From assembly GCF_041434935.1 (NCBI RefSeq), contig NZ_CP107964.1, positions 186,001 through 250,000 of the forward strand: 64,000 nucleotides of DNA, read 5' to 3'. Below are positions 57,701-64,000 of the stretch, one piece after another. The first letter of the stretch is position 1. The number at the start of each line of letters is the position of its first letter. Made by a program: the position numbers and the translations under genes. This DNA comes from Kitasatospora sp. NBC_00374. Its GTDB lineage: Bacteria > Actinomycetota > Actinomycetes > Streptomycetales > Streptomycetaceae. The notes below the pieces were generated by a model. The model ran no database searches. It had not been told where the DNA came from and worked only from the letters and a program-made list of their open reading frames with translations.

Positions 57701-58610
57701 GGCCGCTGGCCCAGAAGACGGCAGGCGGGTCGAAGCCGACCACCCCGTCGCGCTCGCGGACACCGATCGGCAGCGGCAGCCACATCAGCAACAGGCGCTG
57801 CTCCTCCTCGAGTTCTCCCGACTCGCCGTCGACGCGGACGTCCACGGTGAGGGGGACGAGGAAATCGTCCGGCCCCGCCCCGCCGCGCCTCACCTGCCAC
57901 AGGTTGGCCAAAGTCACTCTGGTGCGGCAGTCGGGGCAGACGGCGTAACAGACGGACTCGCCGCACGAGGCGCAGCCGGGGGGAGGGTGCGGGATCCGGC
58001 CGTGGCCCGCGACCTCGCCGCACGGGCAGTGGTGGTCGAACCGGCGGGCGAGCCCGGTCACCCGGCCGCAGGAGCAGGTCCACTCTCCGAGCTCGTAGCC
58101 GGCGAGCCGCAGCCGAAGGCCGTAGCGGGCCTTCGAGGCGAAGAGGCGCTTCACCACCTTGTCGAGCCCGGCGGCCGACCGCTCGTCCGGCAGCAGGTCG
58201 AGCTGCAGGAACTCGGCGTAGGCCCGGCAGTGCGCCCGCTGCGCCTCCATGCTCCCGGGCCTGGCGAACGGGTGCTGCTGGACGAGCACCACCTGCAGGT
58301 AGCGGACCAGATCGGGACTGCTCTTCAGGAAGTGGTCGCGCGCGATGCGCAGATCGGCTCCGAGGGCGTTCGGCCCGTCGTCCATGCGTCCCACCGGACC
58401 GGTCGTCAGCCGCCGCAGACGCTGGAACTCCGGGTCGAGGAGCGTGTCGAGGAGGTCGTCGCCGCGGTTCTCGTCGGCGGCGCACCGGACGGCATTCCCG
58501 ATCGAGTAGTCGGTGGGGTCCGCCCGCCAGTCGCGAGCGAGCGCGGACAGGCCGGCGTCGAGCTCGCCGCTGCTCCACAGGGCCCGCATCTCGCTGAGGA
58601 AGTCGCCCAT
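54771..58610 (-). CDS. catalytically dead RNA polymerase beta/beta-prime fusion
   Basis: 1279 residues. Residues 1-410 are unassigned but contain several Cys pairs (C179, C181, C195, C197, C213, C216, C225, C228), likely zinc ribbons. Residues about 410-745 follow RpoB: SLDESGLPVPGRPVLPGQLL, KLLEVIYPGQMMEDRSLRMP, PDIVVAPDHP, GGYSLLNHQPL. Residues 745-1210 follow RpoC: GEVRDPEGINFRTTLPNPGG, IFGPLRDDVCPCGEP, FGHIELPVSVVHGWYLHG, LPPDLRPHV, ATSDLNTLYRPV, RAVDYSAQARLVIG. The zinc Cys are 800, 802, 815, 818, the same spacing as in beta-prime. The NADFDGD segment reads GWENLGE (1180-1186) and the beta lysines read V575 and D583. It cannot be a normal polymerase. The 3' end meets an IS630 fragment. 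Confidence 0.88.
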   Translation of the reverse strand: MGDFLSEMRALWSSGELDAGLSALARDWRADPTDYSIGNAVRCAADENRGDDLLDTLLDPEFQRLRRLTTGPVGRMDDGPNALGADLRIARDHFLKSSPDLVRYLQVVLVQQHPFARPGSMEAQRAHCRAYAEFLQLDLLPDERSAAGLDKVVKRLFASKARYGLRLRLAGYELGEWTCSCGRVTGLARRFDHHCPCGEVAGHGRIPHPPPGCASCGESVCYAVCPDCRTRVTLANLWQVRRGGAGPDDFLVPLTVDVRVDGESGELEEEQRLLLMWLPLPIGVRERDGVVGFDPPAVFWASGRAERDRPEVGDRFLGFEDTVAYDRQTGFEPPLLEAMLRRTLLRHRSGYDRFTDLLLGQLMEWDDHERVRPHLYTRGFWHRLRKVAVPDLSPGELVSRGTVTFQCTVAASPRLRGRAAVVAKDFAAADDRAVPVLHQVGVALTNGAVLTASPPSVDTEQASSLDESGLPVPGRPVLPGQLLVGIAAPMGPETPRTPEQKLLEVIYPGQMMEDRSLRMPGDQPGHVLDQWIDPGFPAKHRLPAAVGRRSDAGYGLQTRVTVTVATDHRVRDGDVLTDADGADAVVCGLVGRAPLERLAATGASPDIVVAPDHPWAPPPGTPLRTVVVSLSAQGLASLDTAARGAGGYSLLNHQPLQGDGGAQLVESADFRWLTAHGARHLAMELYGPRSDCAAWRESLTTRLETDGVTPLGPPASGPANLGEAASHAVRSLGSTLRAARVLPTLTADRISLQLMTDNDVVAQSHGEVRDPEGINFRTTLPNPGGIHCQRIFGPLRDDVCPCGEPRHPTDSGRTCRACGQATVPSGERGRRFGHIELPVSVVHGWYLHGRACTELARAIGVTEHELRRIADCMTHVVTEPGSTGLRPGQLLADDELVAHPGRYEISTATGGQAVKMLLHRASGSGPSGRYGPPLDTVVIRRIPVLPPDLRPHVRTLTGYWATSDLNTLYRPVLTCAATYRRRQEEGASPRYMDREQRELQLAVTRLLANRDCPDPAVGSERHTLVGLSDHLTPRPTTTGTLREALLLRAVDYSAQARLVIGHPSAAGTEHQPEADLPTDDPGAVVLDRGMALRLLGPLVVHALTSSGAALRLRDARAMVRARSTAAFDCLDAVCERAVMLLGLPHGPWRLLSVRVRAAHASAAPTASGVVVPPALLDQVGWENLGETVRIFSVLSQEARQEADRFLTAAALRRRSVPRQVEPAAEGAFFDLPCDGLDGRLADAARTHGSMPLLPDDALLLCDPAWLTGHRPGPPADPGR

Positions 58611-58613
58611 CGA

Positions 58614-59945
58614 CTATGCCTCCCCGTCTTGGAGCCGGCTCAGGAAGTACTGCCGGAAGCGGTCGTGGCAGAAGCTGTAGCTGCGACGGTTGAGCCCGGC
58701 GAGGGGCCCGTCGAGGTACTGCACCAGCAGGAAGCGGTGGATCTCGCGGATGATCGGATCGAAGTTGTACCAGGCCAGGCCCGGGACGCCCCTGACCAGG
58801 TCACTCCCGCTGAGGGTGCCGGCCTTCAGCAGGTAGGAGAGAATCCGGAGGTGCTCCGCTCGGTGCGCGCTGCGGTACAGCTGCTCCAACTGCTGGTCGA
58901 GATAGCTTTCCAGGCCCGTGGGCATGCGCTTGACGGTCTGGCGTGTCAGCCGTCCGGTCGCGGCGTCGTCGACCAGGAACCGTATGTAGAACGGGTCGCC
59001 CGCGGAGACCCGGTACATCTCCGAGACGAAGTCCTCGTCGGCCGCCAGCGCCGGGGCTTCGCCGCCCGCCATGCCGAGCAGTTCCACAAGCGCCGCCAGG
59101 TCCAGGCCCGGAAGGGACACGCGCAGGCCCAGGTGGTCCGCCCTGAAGCCGATGTCGTCGAGGTAGGACCTCCCGTCCAGCCACCGGGCCGACAGCACGA
59201 CCGTCATCCCCGGCGGCAGTCGGTGCGGGAGCAGAGGACCGAGCTCGGAGGTTTCCGCCAGCTCGTCGATGGCGTCGAGGACGACGACGGTCTGCTTCCT
59301 GGGCTGGCGGGCGAGGAGGCCGCGGAAGTGCTGCTGCAGGCTGGTGGGGTCGAGGCCCGGCACGTGCGCGGGATCCAGCTGCTCGCACAGGCAGTTCAGC
59401 ACGTGGACGAGGCTGGTGGGATCGAAGCCGCTGCCGCCCCGGTACGCCTGGCTGATGAAGTGGTAGTGGAACTCGGGGTTCCGGTGGACGAGGTCCGCGA
59501 GGAGGGAAGTCTTGCCAAAGCCTGACTTCGCCTCGACGAAGACGTAGCCGGAGCCCCGGTCCCGGATGTGCGCCGTGATCAGAGCGGTCTCGGCCTGCCG
59601 TCCGGCGAAGAGATGCGTGTGCTGCCCGATGAGGTTGTCGAAGAACTCCCTCAGCTGCGGCCTGGGGGGATCGGACTGCTCCTCCTCCGCCCGGTCGTAC
59701 AGCTCGTGCAGCGGCTCGACCGTCATCCTCATGGCCTTGGCGAGCGCGTCCAAGGTCTCCGACGACATCAGTTCCGGTCCGTTCAGCGCCTTGCTGACCG
59801 TGGTGCGGCCAAGGGATGCCTGGCGTGCCAGTGCGATCGTCGTCATCCGCAGCTCAGCACGGCGGTTGCGAAGGAGTCGACGGAGCCGGTCCGCCGCCGA
59901 GCGGTCGTCCGGCCGGTCTCGCCCCGCGTCGTTCGAATCTGCCAC
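58614..59945 (-). CDS. helix-turn-helix STAND-type NTPase
   Basis: 443 residues from a GTG at 59943-59945 after GGAGGG. An XRE/LacI-like helix-turn-helix occupies residues 20-80 (MTTIALARQASLGRTTVSKAL). A P-loop follows: Walker A VEAKSGFGKTSLL (residues 138-149), Walker B TVVVLDAIDELAE (219-231), and sensor-like MTVVLSARW (247-255), then a helical C-terminus with FCHDRFRQYFLSRL, the usual end of a NACHT/STAND NTPase core. STAND proteins are switch ATPases for sensing and defence. Only 3 bp separate it from the polymerase-like gene, so the two are one operon. Confidence 0.88.
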   Translation of the reverse strand: MADSNDAGRDRPDDRSAADRLRRLLRNRRAELRMTTIALARQASLGRTTVSKALNGPELMSSETLDALAKAMRMTVEPLHELYDRAEEEQSDPPRPQLREFFDNLIGQHTHLFAGRQAETALITAHIRDRGSGYVFVEAKSGFGKTSLLADLVHRNPEFHYHFISQAYRGGSGFDPTSLVHVLNCLCEQLDPAHVPGLDPTSLQQHFRGLLARQPRKQTVVVLDAIDELAETSELGPLLPHRLPPGMTVVLSARWLDGRSYLDDIGFRADHLGLRVSLPGLDLAALVELLGMAGGEAPALAADEDFVSEMYRVSAGDPFYIRFLVDDAATGRLTRQTVKRMPTGLESYLDQQLEQLYRSAHRAEHLRILSYLLKAGTLSGSDLVRGVPGLAWYNFDPIIREIHRFLLVQYLDGPLAGLNRRSYSFCHDRFRQYFLSRLQDGEA

Positions 59946-59982
59946 AGAACCCTCCGGGGCACCGGCCGTGCAGCCGACCGCG

Positions 59983-60018
59983 GTGTACAGATGCGTTCAC
60001 CCGAACGCCAGCGTACAC
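59983..60018. promoter_or_regulatory. 36-bp nested palindromic operator
   Basis: GTGTAC, AGAT, GCGTTC, ACCC, GAACGC, CAGC, GTACAC in order: two nested perfect 6-bp inverted repeats with symmetric 4-bp spacers. It lies in the 129-bp gap between the divergent STAND and small membrane protein genes. The helix-turn-helix of the STAND protein is the natural candidate to bind it. Confidence 0.75.
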
Positions 60019-60074
60019 GCCGGGTGGCATCGTGAATTGCGGACAACGACCCACGGGAAAAAGGAGATTGAACG

Positions 60075-60290
60075 ATGATCACACAGTCTGGCGCGGCGGT
60101 CTGGATGCTTGCGGCCGCGGTCCTCGCCGCAGTCCTGGTCGCACTTGTCGCCGCCGCCGCGGCCGGATTCCTCGCACGCTGGGACGGAGCCACGCTGCCC
60201 GGTGCCATCACCCGCGCGGGCGGCGCCTTCGCGGTCGCGCTCACCCTGCTCTGCGGCATCATCGCGCTGGGCACCGCTCTTCGGAGCTGA
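60075..60290 (+). CDS. 71-residue two-helix membrane protein
   Basis: ATG at 60075 with AAGGAG 8 bp upstream. Two hydrophobic segments (AAVWMLAAAVLAAVLVALVA, residues 7-31, and AFAVALTLLCGIIALGTAL, residues 51-69) flank a short loop FLARWDGATLPGAITRAG. No signal cleavage site. It is divergent from the STAND/polymerase-like operon and shares its palindromic operator. Small two-helix proteins of this kind are often membrane effectors or regulators; the role is unknown. Confidence 0.75.
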   Translation: MITQSGAAVWMLAAAVLAAVLVALVAAAAAGFLARWDGATLPGAITRAGGAFAVALTLLCGIIALGTALRS

Positions 60291-60314
60291 ACGGCTCGGC
60301 CGGACGGGGCGCCG

Positions 60315-60785
60315 TCAGCGCGGGCGGTTCATCGCGGTGAGGAGGGGGGAATCCGCGGTGGCCGGCTGCGTGTTGAACGCCCTGTAGCCCCAGGCCTCGT
60401 AGAGCCGCCGGACCCTGCCCTCACCCGCGAGCGGGTTGACCATCAGCGCGACGCGGTCCTCGGTGCGGGTGGCCAGCAGGGAGTCATGGATGCGGCGGGC
60501 GGCGCCGGTGCCGCGCCACGGGGTGCGGACGCCGATCTCCTTGACGGCCAGCACGGCTGTGTCCGTGAAGCCGGCGGGAAGGGGTTTGGCCAGGCGGCTC
60601 CAGTACCGGTCGACGGTGTTGCCGTAGGCGTAGCCGACGGCGACCTCGCCGTCGTAGCCGAGGACCAGTTCGAATCCGGGCTCGGTGCGATGGCGGTCGA
60701 GGCGTTCGGTGAACGCCTCGACGCAGTAGTTCGGCAGGTGGAGTAGCGGTGCCTGGACGTCCGCGTAGACCCTCTCTGTCAGCCT
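60315..60785 (-). pseudogene. GNAT acetyltransferase, 5'-truncated by IS3 element
   Basis: The frame from 60785 reads LTERVYADVQAPLLHLPNYC and continues to a normal GNAT core: FELVLGYDGEVAVGYAYG, VLAVKEIGVRTPWRGTGAARRI (acetyl-CoA P-loop) and LYEAWGYRAFNTQP. Upstream of residue L the sequence is that of the IS3 end, so the N-terminal 15-20 residues and the promoter are lost. An ATG inside the element could give a hybrid start, but a working protein is doubtful. Confidence 0.7.
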
Positions 60786-61795
60786 TGGGTGAGACGTCCC
60801 GCTTGTCGGGTTAGCCTGAGAGGGCCCGAGTAGGAGTTCCACCCCTGATGACCAGCACCAATCCGCCCGCAGCCGACCCGGCTCCCCGGCCGAAGCGCCG
60901 CACGTTCAGCCCCGAGTACAAGCTGCGGATCGTGGCGGAGTACGACGCCGCGCCCGAGGGCGAAAAGGGCGCGGTCCTGCGCCGTGAGCGCCTGTACCAC
61001 TCGCACGTCACCGAGTGGCGGGCCGCGCGCGATGCCGGGGCCCTGGAGAGCCTGGTCGACCGGCGCACGAGCCCGGTCCGCCCGAAGAAGTCCGCCGCCG
61101 AAGTCGAGAACGAGAAGCTGCGCCGACAGGTGGAACGGCTGGAGAAGGAGCTCGCCCGGAACAAGGCTGCGGTGGAGGTCCTGGGAAAAGGTGCGCCACG
61201 AACGCGGGAGGCCGCAATGGGTAGTTGAGCGGCTGAACGCGATGCTGTGCGAGTGATGAAGGTAGGCCCTTCGGAGCCGCCCTGCGGGGGGAGGCTTCAA
61301 ACCACCACATGCTGCGGAAGCGGTGACGCGACCGTGGTGAGCGATGTGGAAAAGGCGTCCAAGAGGCGTCAGGTAGGGATCAGGAAGACGGAGCGCAAAT
61401 CCCCGCGAGGGGGACGCTGTTGACGCGTCGTTAAGGATTGAAGCGGCATCAAAACCGGGGGTTACTTTTTGCCCCGGGATGAGCCTGGCGGATACCCGAT
61501 CTACTGGCCAGGTGGTGCCCGGCGTGGAGGCGACGTGATCCTGGTCTGCTGCGCTCGCAGGGAACGTGGGAAGGCACGAACTGATGTTGCGGTTACCCGT
61601 TTTGGATGATGCCGCGCAAGGGAGGACCTCAAGCGGAGAACCCGTAAGAGGCAGAGTACCGATGCAGTTCGTGTTGGCGGACCGGTCCGTAGTAGTGGTG
61701 AAGCCCTTGCTGAGCGCGGTGGGGGTGGAGCGAAGGGGCCGGATTGTCCGTGGTTCGTTTGTTTGGTCAACCGGGCTTTGTCCGGGAGGAGCTGC

Positions 61796-63043
61796 GTGAG
61801 CGGGCTGAAGTCGTCAGGGAAGTCGTTTGAGATTTCGAAGAGAGAAGTCTGGGATGCGTACCTGAAGGTGAGGGAGAATCAGGGTGCTGCGGGGGTGGAT
61901 GGCTGCACTGTCGAAGAGTTCGAGAAGGACTTGCAGGGGAATCTCTACAAGATCTGGAATCGCATGTCTTCGGGTAGCTATTTTCCGCCTCCGGTAAAAG
62001 GTGTGGAGATTCCCAAGCCGCATGGCGGCGGGGTCCGACTCCTCGGTGTGCCTACCGTGGCGGACAGGATCGCCCAGACGGTGGTGGCCGTTCACATGGA
62101 GAAGCGGGTAGAGCCTGTGTTCCACCCCGACTCCTTCGGCTACCGGCCGGGAAGGTCGGCCCTGGACGCGGTGGCAACATGCCGGCGGCGATGCTGGAAG
62201 AAGAAGTGGGCGGTCGAGTTCGACATTGCCAAGTTCTTCGACAGTGTCCGCTGGGACCTGATCGTCAAGGCGGTCGAATCTCATACCGATGCCGCATGGG
62301 TGATTCTGTACGTGAAGCGGTGGCTTGCCGCCCCAGTACTGATGCCCAACGGTGCCTTGCAGCACCGAGATCGGGGAACTCCGCAAGGGTCCTCGGTCTC
62401 ACCCGTACTGGCCAACCTGTTCCTGCACTACGCGTTCGACATGTGGCTCACCCGGACTTTCCCGGGCGTCCAGTTCGAACGCTATGCGGATGACGCGGTA
62501 ATTCATTGCTCATCCGAGCGTCAGGCCCGAAAGGTCCTGGAGCAGTTGGGACTGAGGATGGCAGAGGTGGGACTTGAGTTGCACCCGGACAAGACCCGGA
62601 TCGTGTACTGCGGGAAGACGAAGGAGGGCGGCGGAGCCGCCACATCCTTCACTTTTCTCGGTTACACTTTCCGGAACCGTCCGGCGGTCGACCGGAATGG
62701 AGATGTGTTCACGTCCTTCCTTCCGGCGGTCAGCAAGGACGCCTTGAAGAGGATGAGCATGGAAGTCCGCTCGTGGCGGATTCACATGCATGTCACCTAC
62801 TCCTTCAGTGAGTTCGCGAAATGGCTGAACCCCATCATTCGCGGGTGGATGCAGTACTACGGGGCGTTCTATCAAACCGAACTGTATCCCCTCCTACAGC
62901 GCATCAATTACTACCTGTTGCGCTGGGTCCGGAAGAAGCACAAACGACTGAAGACCTACAAGAAGGCCACGAGGAGATGGGATCAGGTCGTAGCGGCCTA
63001 CCCCGCATTCTTCGCGCACTGGAAATGGGTCAACGTCACCTGA
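61796..63043 (+). CDS. ltrA: group II intron reverse transcriptase/maturase
   Basis: 415 residues from a GTG at 61796 with GGGAGGAG upstream. Reverse transcriptase motifs: AGVDGCTVEEF, KPHGGGVRLLGVPTVADRI, FDIAKFFDSVRWDLI, GTPQGSSVSPVLANLFLHY and the catalytic RYADDAVIHC. The maturase X domain is FSEFAKWLNPIIRGWMQYYG. No HNH endonuclease domain is present, as usual for class C. It helps splicing and drives retrohoming. All catalytic residues are present. Confidence 0.94.
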   Translation: MSGLKSSGKSFEISKREVWDAYLKVRENQGAAGVDGCTVEEFEKDLQGNLYKIWNRMSSGSYFPPPVKGVEIPKPHGGGVRLLGVPTVADRIAQTVVAVHMEKRVEPVFHPDSFGYRPGRSALDAVATCRRRCWKKKWAVEFDIAKFFDSVRWDLIVKAVESHTDAAWVILYVKRWLAAPVLMPNGALQHRDRGTPQGSSVSPVLANLFLHYAFDMWLTRTFPGVQFERYADDAVIHCSSERQARKVLEQLGLRMAEVGLELHPDKTRIVYCGKTKEGGGAATSFTFLGYTFRNRPAVDRNGDVFTSFLPAVSKDALKRMSMEVRSWRIHMHVTYSFSEFAKWLNPIIRGWMQYYGAFYQTELYPLLQRINYYLLRWVRKKHKRLKTYKKATRRWDQVVAAYPAFFAHWKWVNVT

Positions 63044-63059
63044 CGAAGAGGGCGATAGG

Positions 63060-63125
63060 AGCCCGGTGACGGGAGACTGTCACGCCGGGATCTGTGGGAG
63101 CCCGGGGGTGCGATTCCCCCGGGCC
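63060..63125 (+). ncRNA. 3' terminal stem-loops of the intron
   Basis: CCCGGTGAC pairs with GTCACGCCGGG, and GCCCGGGGG (63100-63108) pairs with CCCCCGGGC (63116-63124). They lie between the maturase stop and the 3' splice site, where domains V and VI should be. I cannot assign the catalytic triad with certainty. Confidence 0.55.
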
Positions 63126-63193
63126 ACCCGACCGTCGGCGCTCTTGGAAATGATCTCCGAGAGCGCGGACTGAGGCACGCCGCCGATCCCGTC

Positions 63194-63952
63194 GTGGACG
63201 AGGCGTTCACCGCCGTCGAACACGAGCTGGGCACCACGGCCGCGTGCCGGCTGACCGGCCGCTCCAGAGCCACCCACTACCGCAGGCTGAAGCCGCCGCC
63301 CCCGCGCGGGCCCAGGTCCCCGCAGGTCCAGCCGTCGGCCCTGACGGCCGAAGAGCGTGGCGCGGTACTGGCGTTGATGAACAGCTCCGAGTACGCCGAG
63401 CTGCCACCCGCACAGATCTGGGCCCGTGAACTGGATACCGGTCGCTACCACTGCTCGGTCTCCACGATGTACCGGATCCTGCGAGCGCGGGGGCAGTCGG
63501 GTGAGCGCCGCCGCCAGGCCACCCACCCGGCCAAGACGGTGCCCGAACTGGTCGCCGACGGCCCCTCCCAGGTGTTCACCTGGGACATCACCAAAGCGGC
63601 CGGCCCCGGCAAGGGCATCTGGTACCACGCCTACGTCGTCATCGACATCTTCAGCCGCTACATCGTCGGCCACACCGTCGAATTGGCCGAATCAGCCGAG
63701 CGGGCTGAGGAGTTGATCCGCGAGACCATCGCGCGCAACGGCATCGTCCCCGAGACCGTGCACGCCGACCGGGGCACCTCGATGACCTCCAAGAAGGTCT
63801 CCCAGCTGCTGATCGATCTCGGCGTCACCCGGAGTCACTCGCGCCCCAAGGTCTCCAACGACAACCCCTACAGCGAGGCCCAGTTCAAGACCACCAAGTA
63901 CATGTCCGACTATCCCGCGCGCTTCGACTCCCTGGCCCACGCCCGCGAATAG
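63194..63952 (+). pseudogene. IS3 orfB transposase with premature amber codon
   Basis: From a GTG at 63194 the frame gives a helix-turn-helix (TAACRLTGRSRATHYRRLK) and an rve integrase core: FTWDITKAAGPGKG (Asp), VHADRGTSMTSKK (Asp) and SNDNPYSEAQFKTTKY (Glu). It stops at TAG 63950-63952; the sequence after it continues FDAFTSYYNHEHRHSG in the same frame, which is the usual end of the family with W before F. A G-to-A change of TGG explains the stop. About 40 C-terminal residues would be lost. Confidence 0.85.
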
Positions 63953-64000
63953 TTCGACGCCTTCACCTCGTACTACAACCACGAGCACAGGCACTCGGGC

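Larger units (their letters stand above)
61191..63132 (+). mobile_element. group II intron (bacterial class C-like)
   Basis: About 1942 bp between GTGCGCC at 61191 and AC at 63131-63132. The boundaries are set by restoring the IS3 orfA frame. Roughly 600 bp of structured RNA precede the intron-encoded protein and two terminal hairpins follow it. Length and the short reverse transcriptase suggest class C. The 5' GUGCG start agrees with group II consensus. Confidence 0.85.
60848..63173 (+). pseudogene. IS3 orfA split by group II intron
   Basis: The first exon (60848-61190) encodes RTFSPEYKLRIVAEYDAAPE and a leucine-zipper-like stretch (VENEKLRRQVERLEKELARN). Joining 61190 to 63133 restores the frame as VLGK-ASALLEMISESAD and a stop at 63173, 127 residues, the usual orfA length. 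Without splicing translation runs to 61228. Splicing of the RNA would regenerate the helix-turn-helix partner of the transposase. Confidence 0.8.
60786..64000 (+). mobile_element. IS3-family element, partial at window edge
   Basis: The left end is near TGAGACGTCCCGC (about 60790), where the GNAT gene is cut. The element has orfA, a group II intron inside orfA, and orfB that is interrupted by an amber codon. The right end lies outside the window. Confidence 0.75.

Noticed and set aside
54771..58610. A functional phage-type single-chain RNA polymerase
   Set aside because: The DFDGD-type metal site and the beta lysines are replaced, and the C-terminal half of beta-prime is absent.

Overview
The window is high-GC actinomycete DNA. 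A gamma-butyrolactone signalling cassette, a class II leuA, bacterial-type ECF and TetR/LysR regulators, an in-frame TTA codon and the initiator-tRNA sequence all point to Streptomyces or Kitasatospora. It is an accessory region, with at least five insertion-sequence relics, a group II intron and several minisatellites.

Left part (1-19.8 kb): small regulator/enzyme pairs, mostly divergent, each with a dyad in the shared promoter: TetR/SRPBCC, ECF sigma/membrane partner, MFS pump, PEBP/GntR, YdhR-like/TetR and flavin monooxygenase/TetR. Between them lie IS elements in different stages of decay (IS110 fragment, IS5-type copy, IS200/IS605 tnpA-tnpB copy and an orphan end of it, IS630 remnant), then two small secreted proteins and a secreted beta-propeller. 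An initiator tRNA-Met with a strong terminator stands at 19.8 kb.

Middle part (20.3-48.8 kb): a small-molecule gene cluster under gamma-butyrolactone-type control. The signalling cassette is receptor, AfsA-type synthase, acyl-CoA dehydrogenase-like enzyme with a TTA codon, HAD phosphatase and a second (pseudo-)receptor. Five near-identical autoregulatory-element palindromes mark the promoters of the cassette, a LysR gene, an MFS exporter with an oxygenase, and leuA. The structural genes combine a two-subunit glutamate (methylaspartate) mutase, aspartate kinase, aspartate-semialdehyde dehydrogenase, a cytoplasmic solute-binding-fold protein, two clavaminate-synthase-like oxygenases, a large flavoprotein, an isochorismatase-fold protein, an aminotransferase, two acyl-transferring synthases (LeuA and a frameshifted homocitrate/isopropylmalate-synthase-like gene), LeuC and LeuD, and two exporters. 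No NRPS, PKS or ligase is visible, so I infer an unusual amino acid or amino-acid-derived metabolite, perhaps from 3-methylaspartate and from 2-oxoacid chain elongation.

Right part (49-64 kb): a SigE-type ECF pair, a 44-bp minisatellite, a lipoprotein with a long Thr/Pro/Asp/Asn repeat tail, and then the most unusual locus. A 1279-residue protein carries the C-terminal part of RNA polymerase beta joined to the N-terminal part of beta-prime. It keeps the beta-prime zinc-site spacing, but both the beta lysines and the NADFDGD aspartates are replaced, so it looks like a catalytically dead polymerase mimic. It follows, 3 bp downstream, a helix-turn-helix STAND-type NTPase gene. A 71-residue two-helix membrane protein is divergent, and a 36-bp nested palindrome separates the two units. 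I do not recognise this arrangement as a described system; a conflict/defence or transcription-sensing role is inference. The window ends in an IS3 element whose orfA is split by a group II intron and whose orfB has an amber codon; this element has truncated a GNAT gene.
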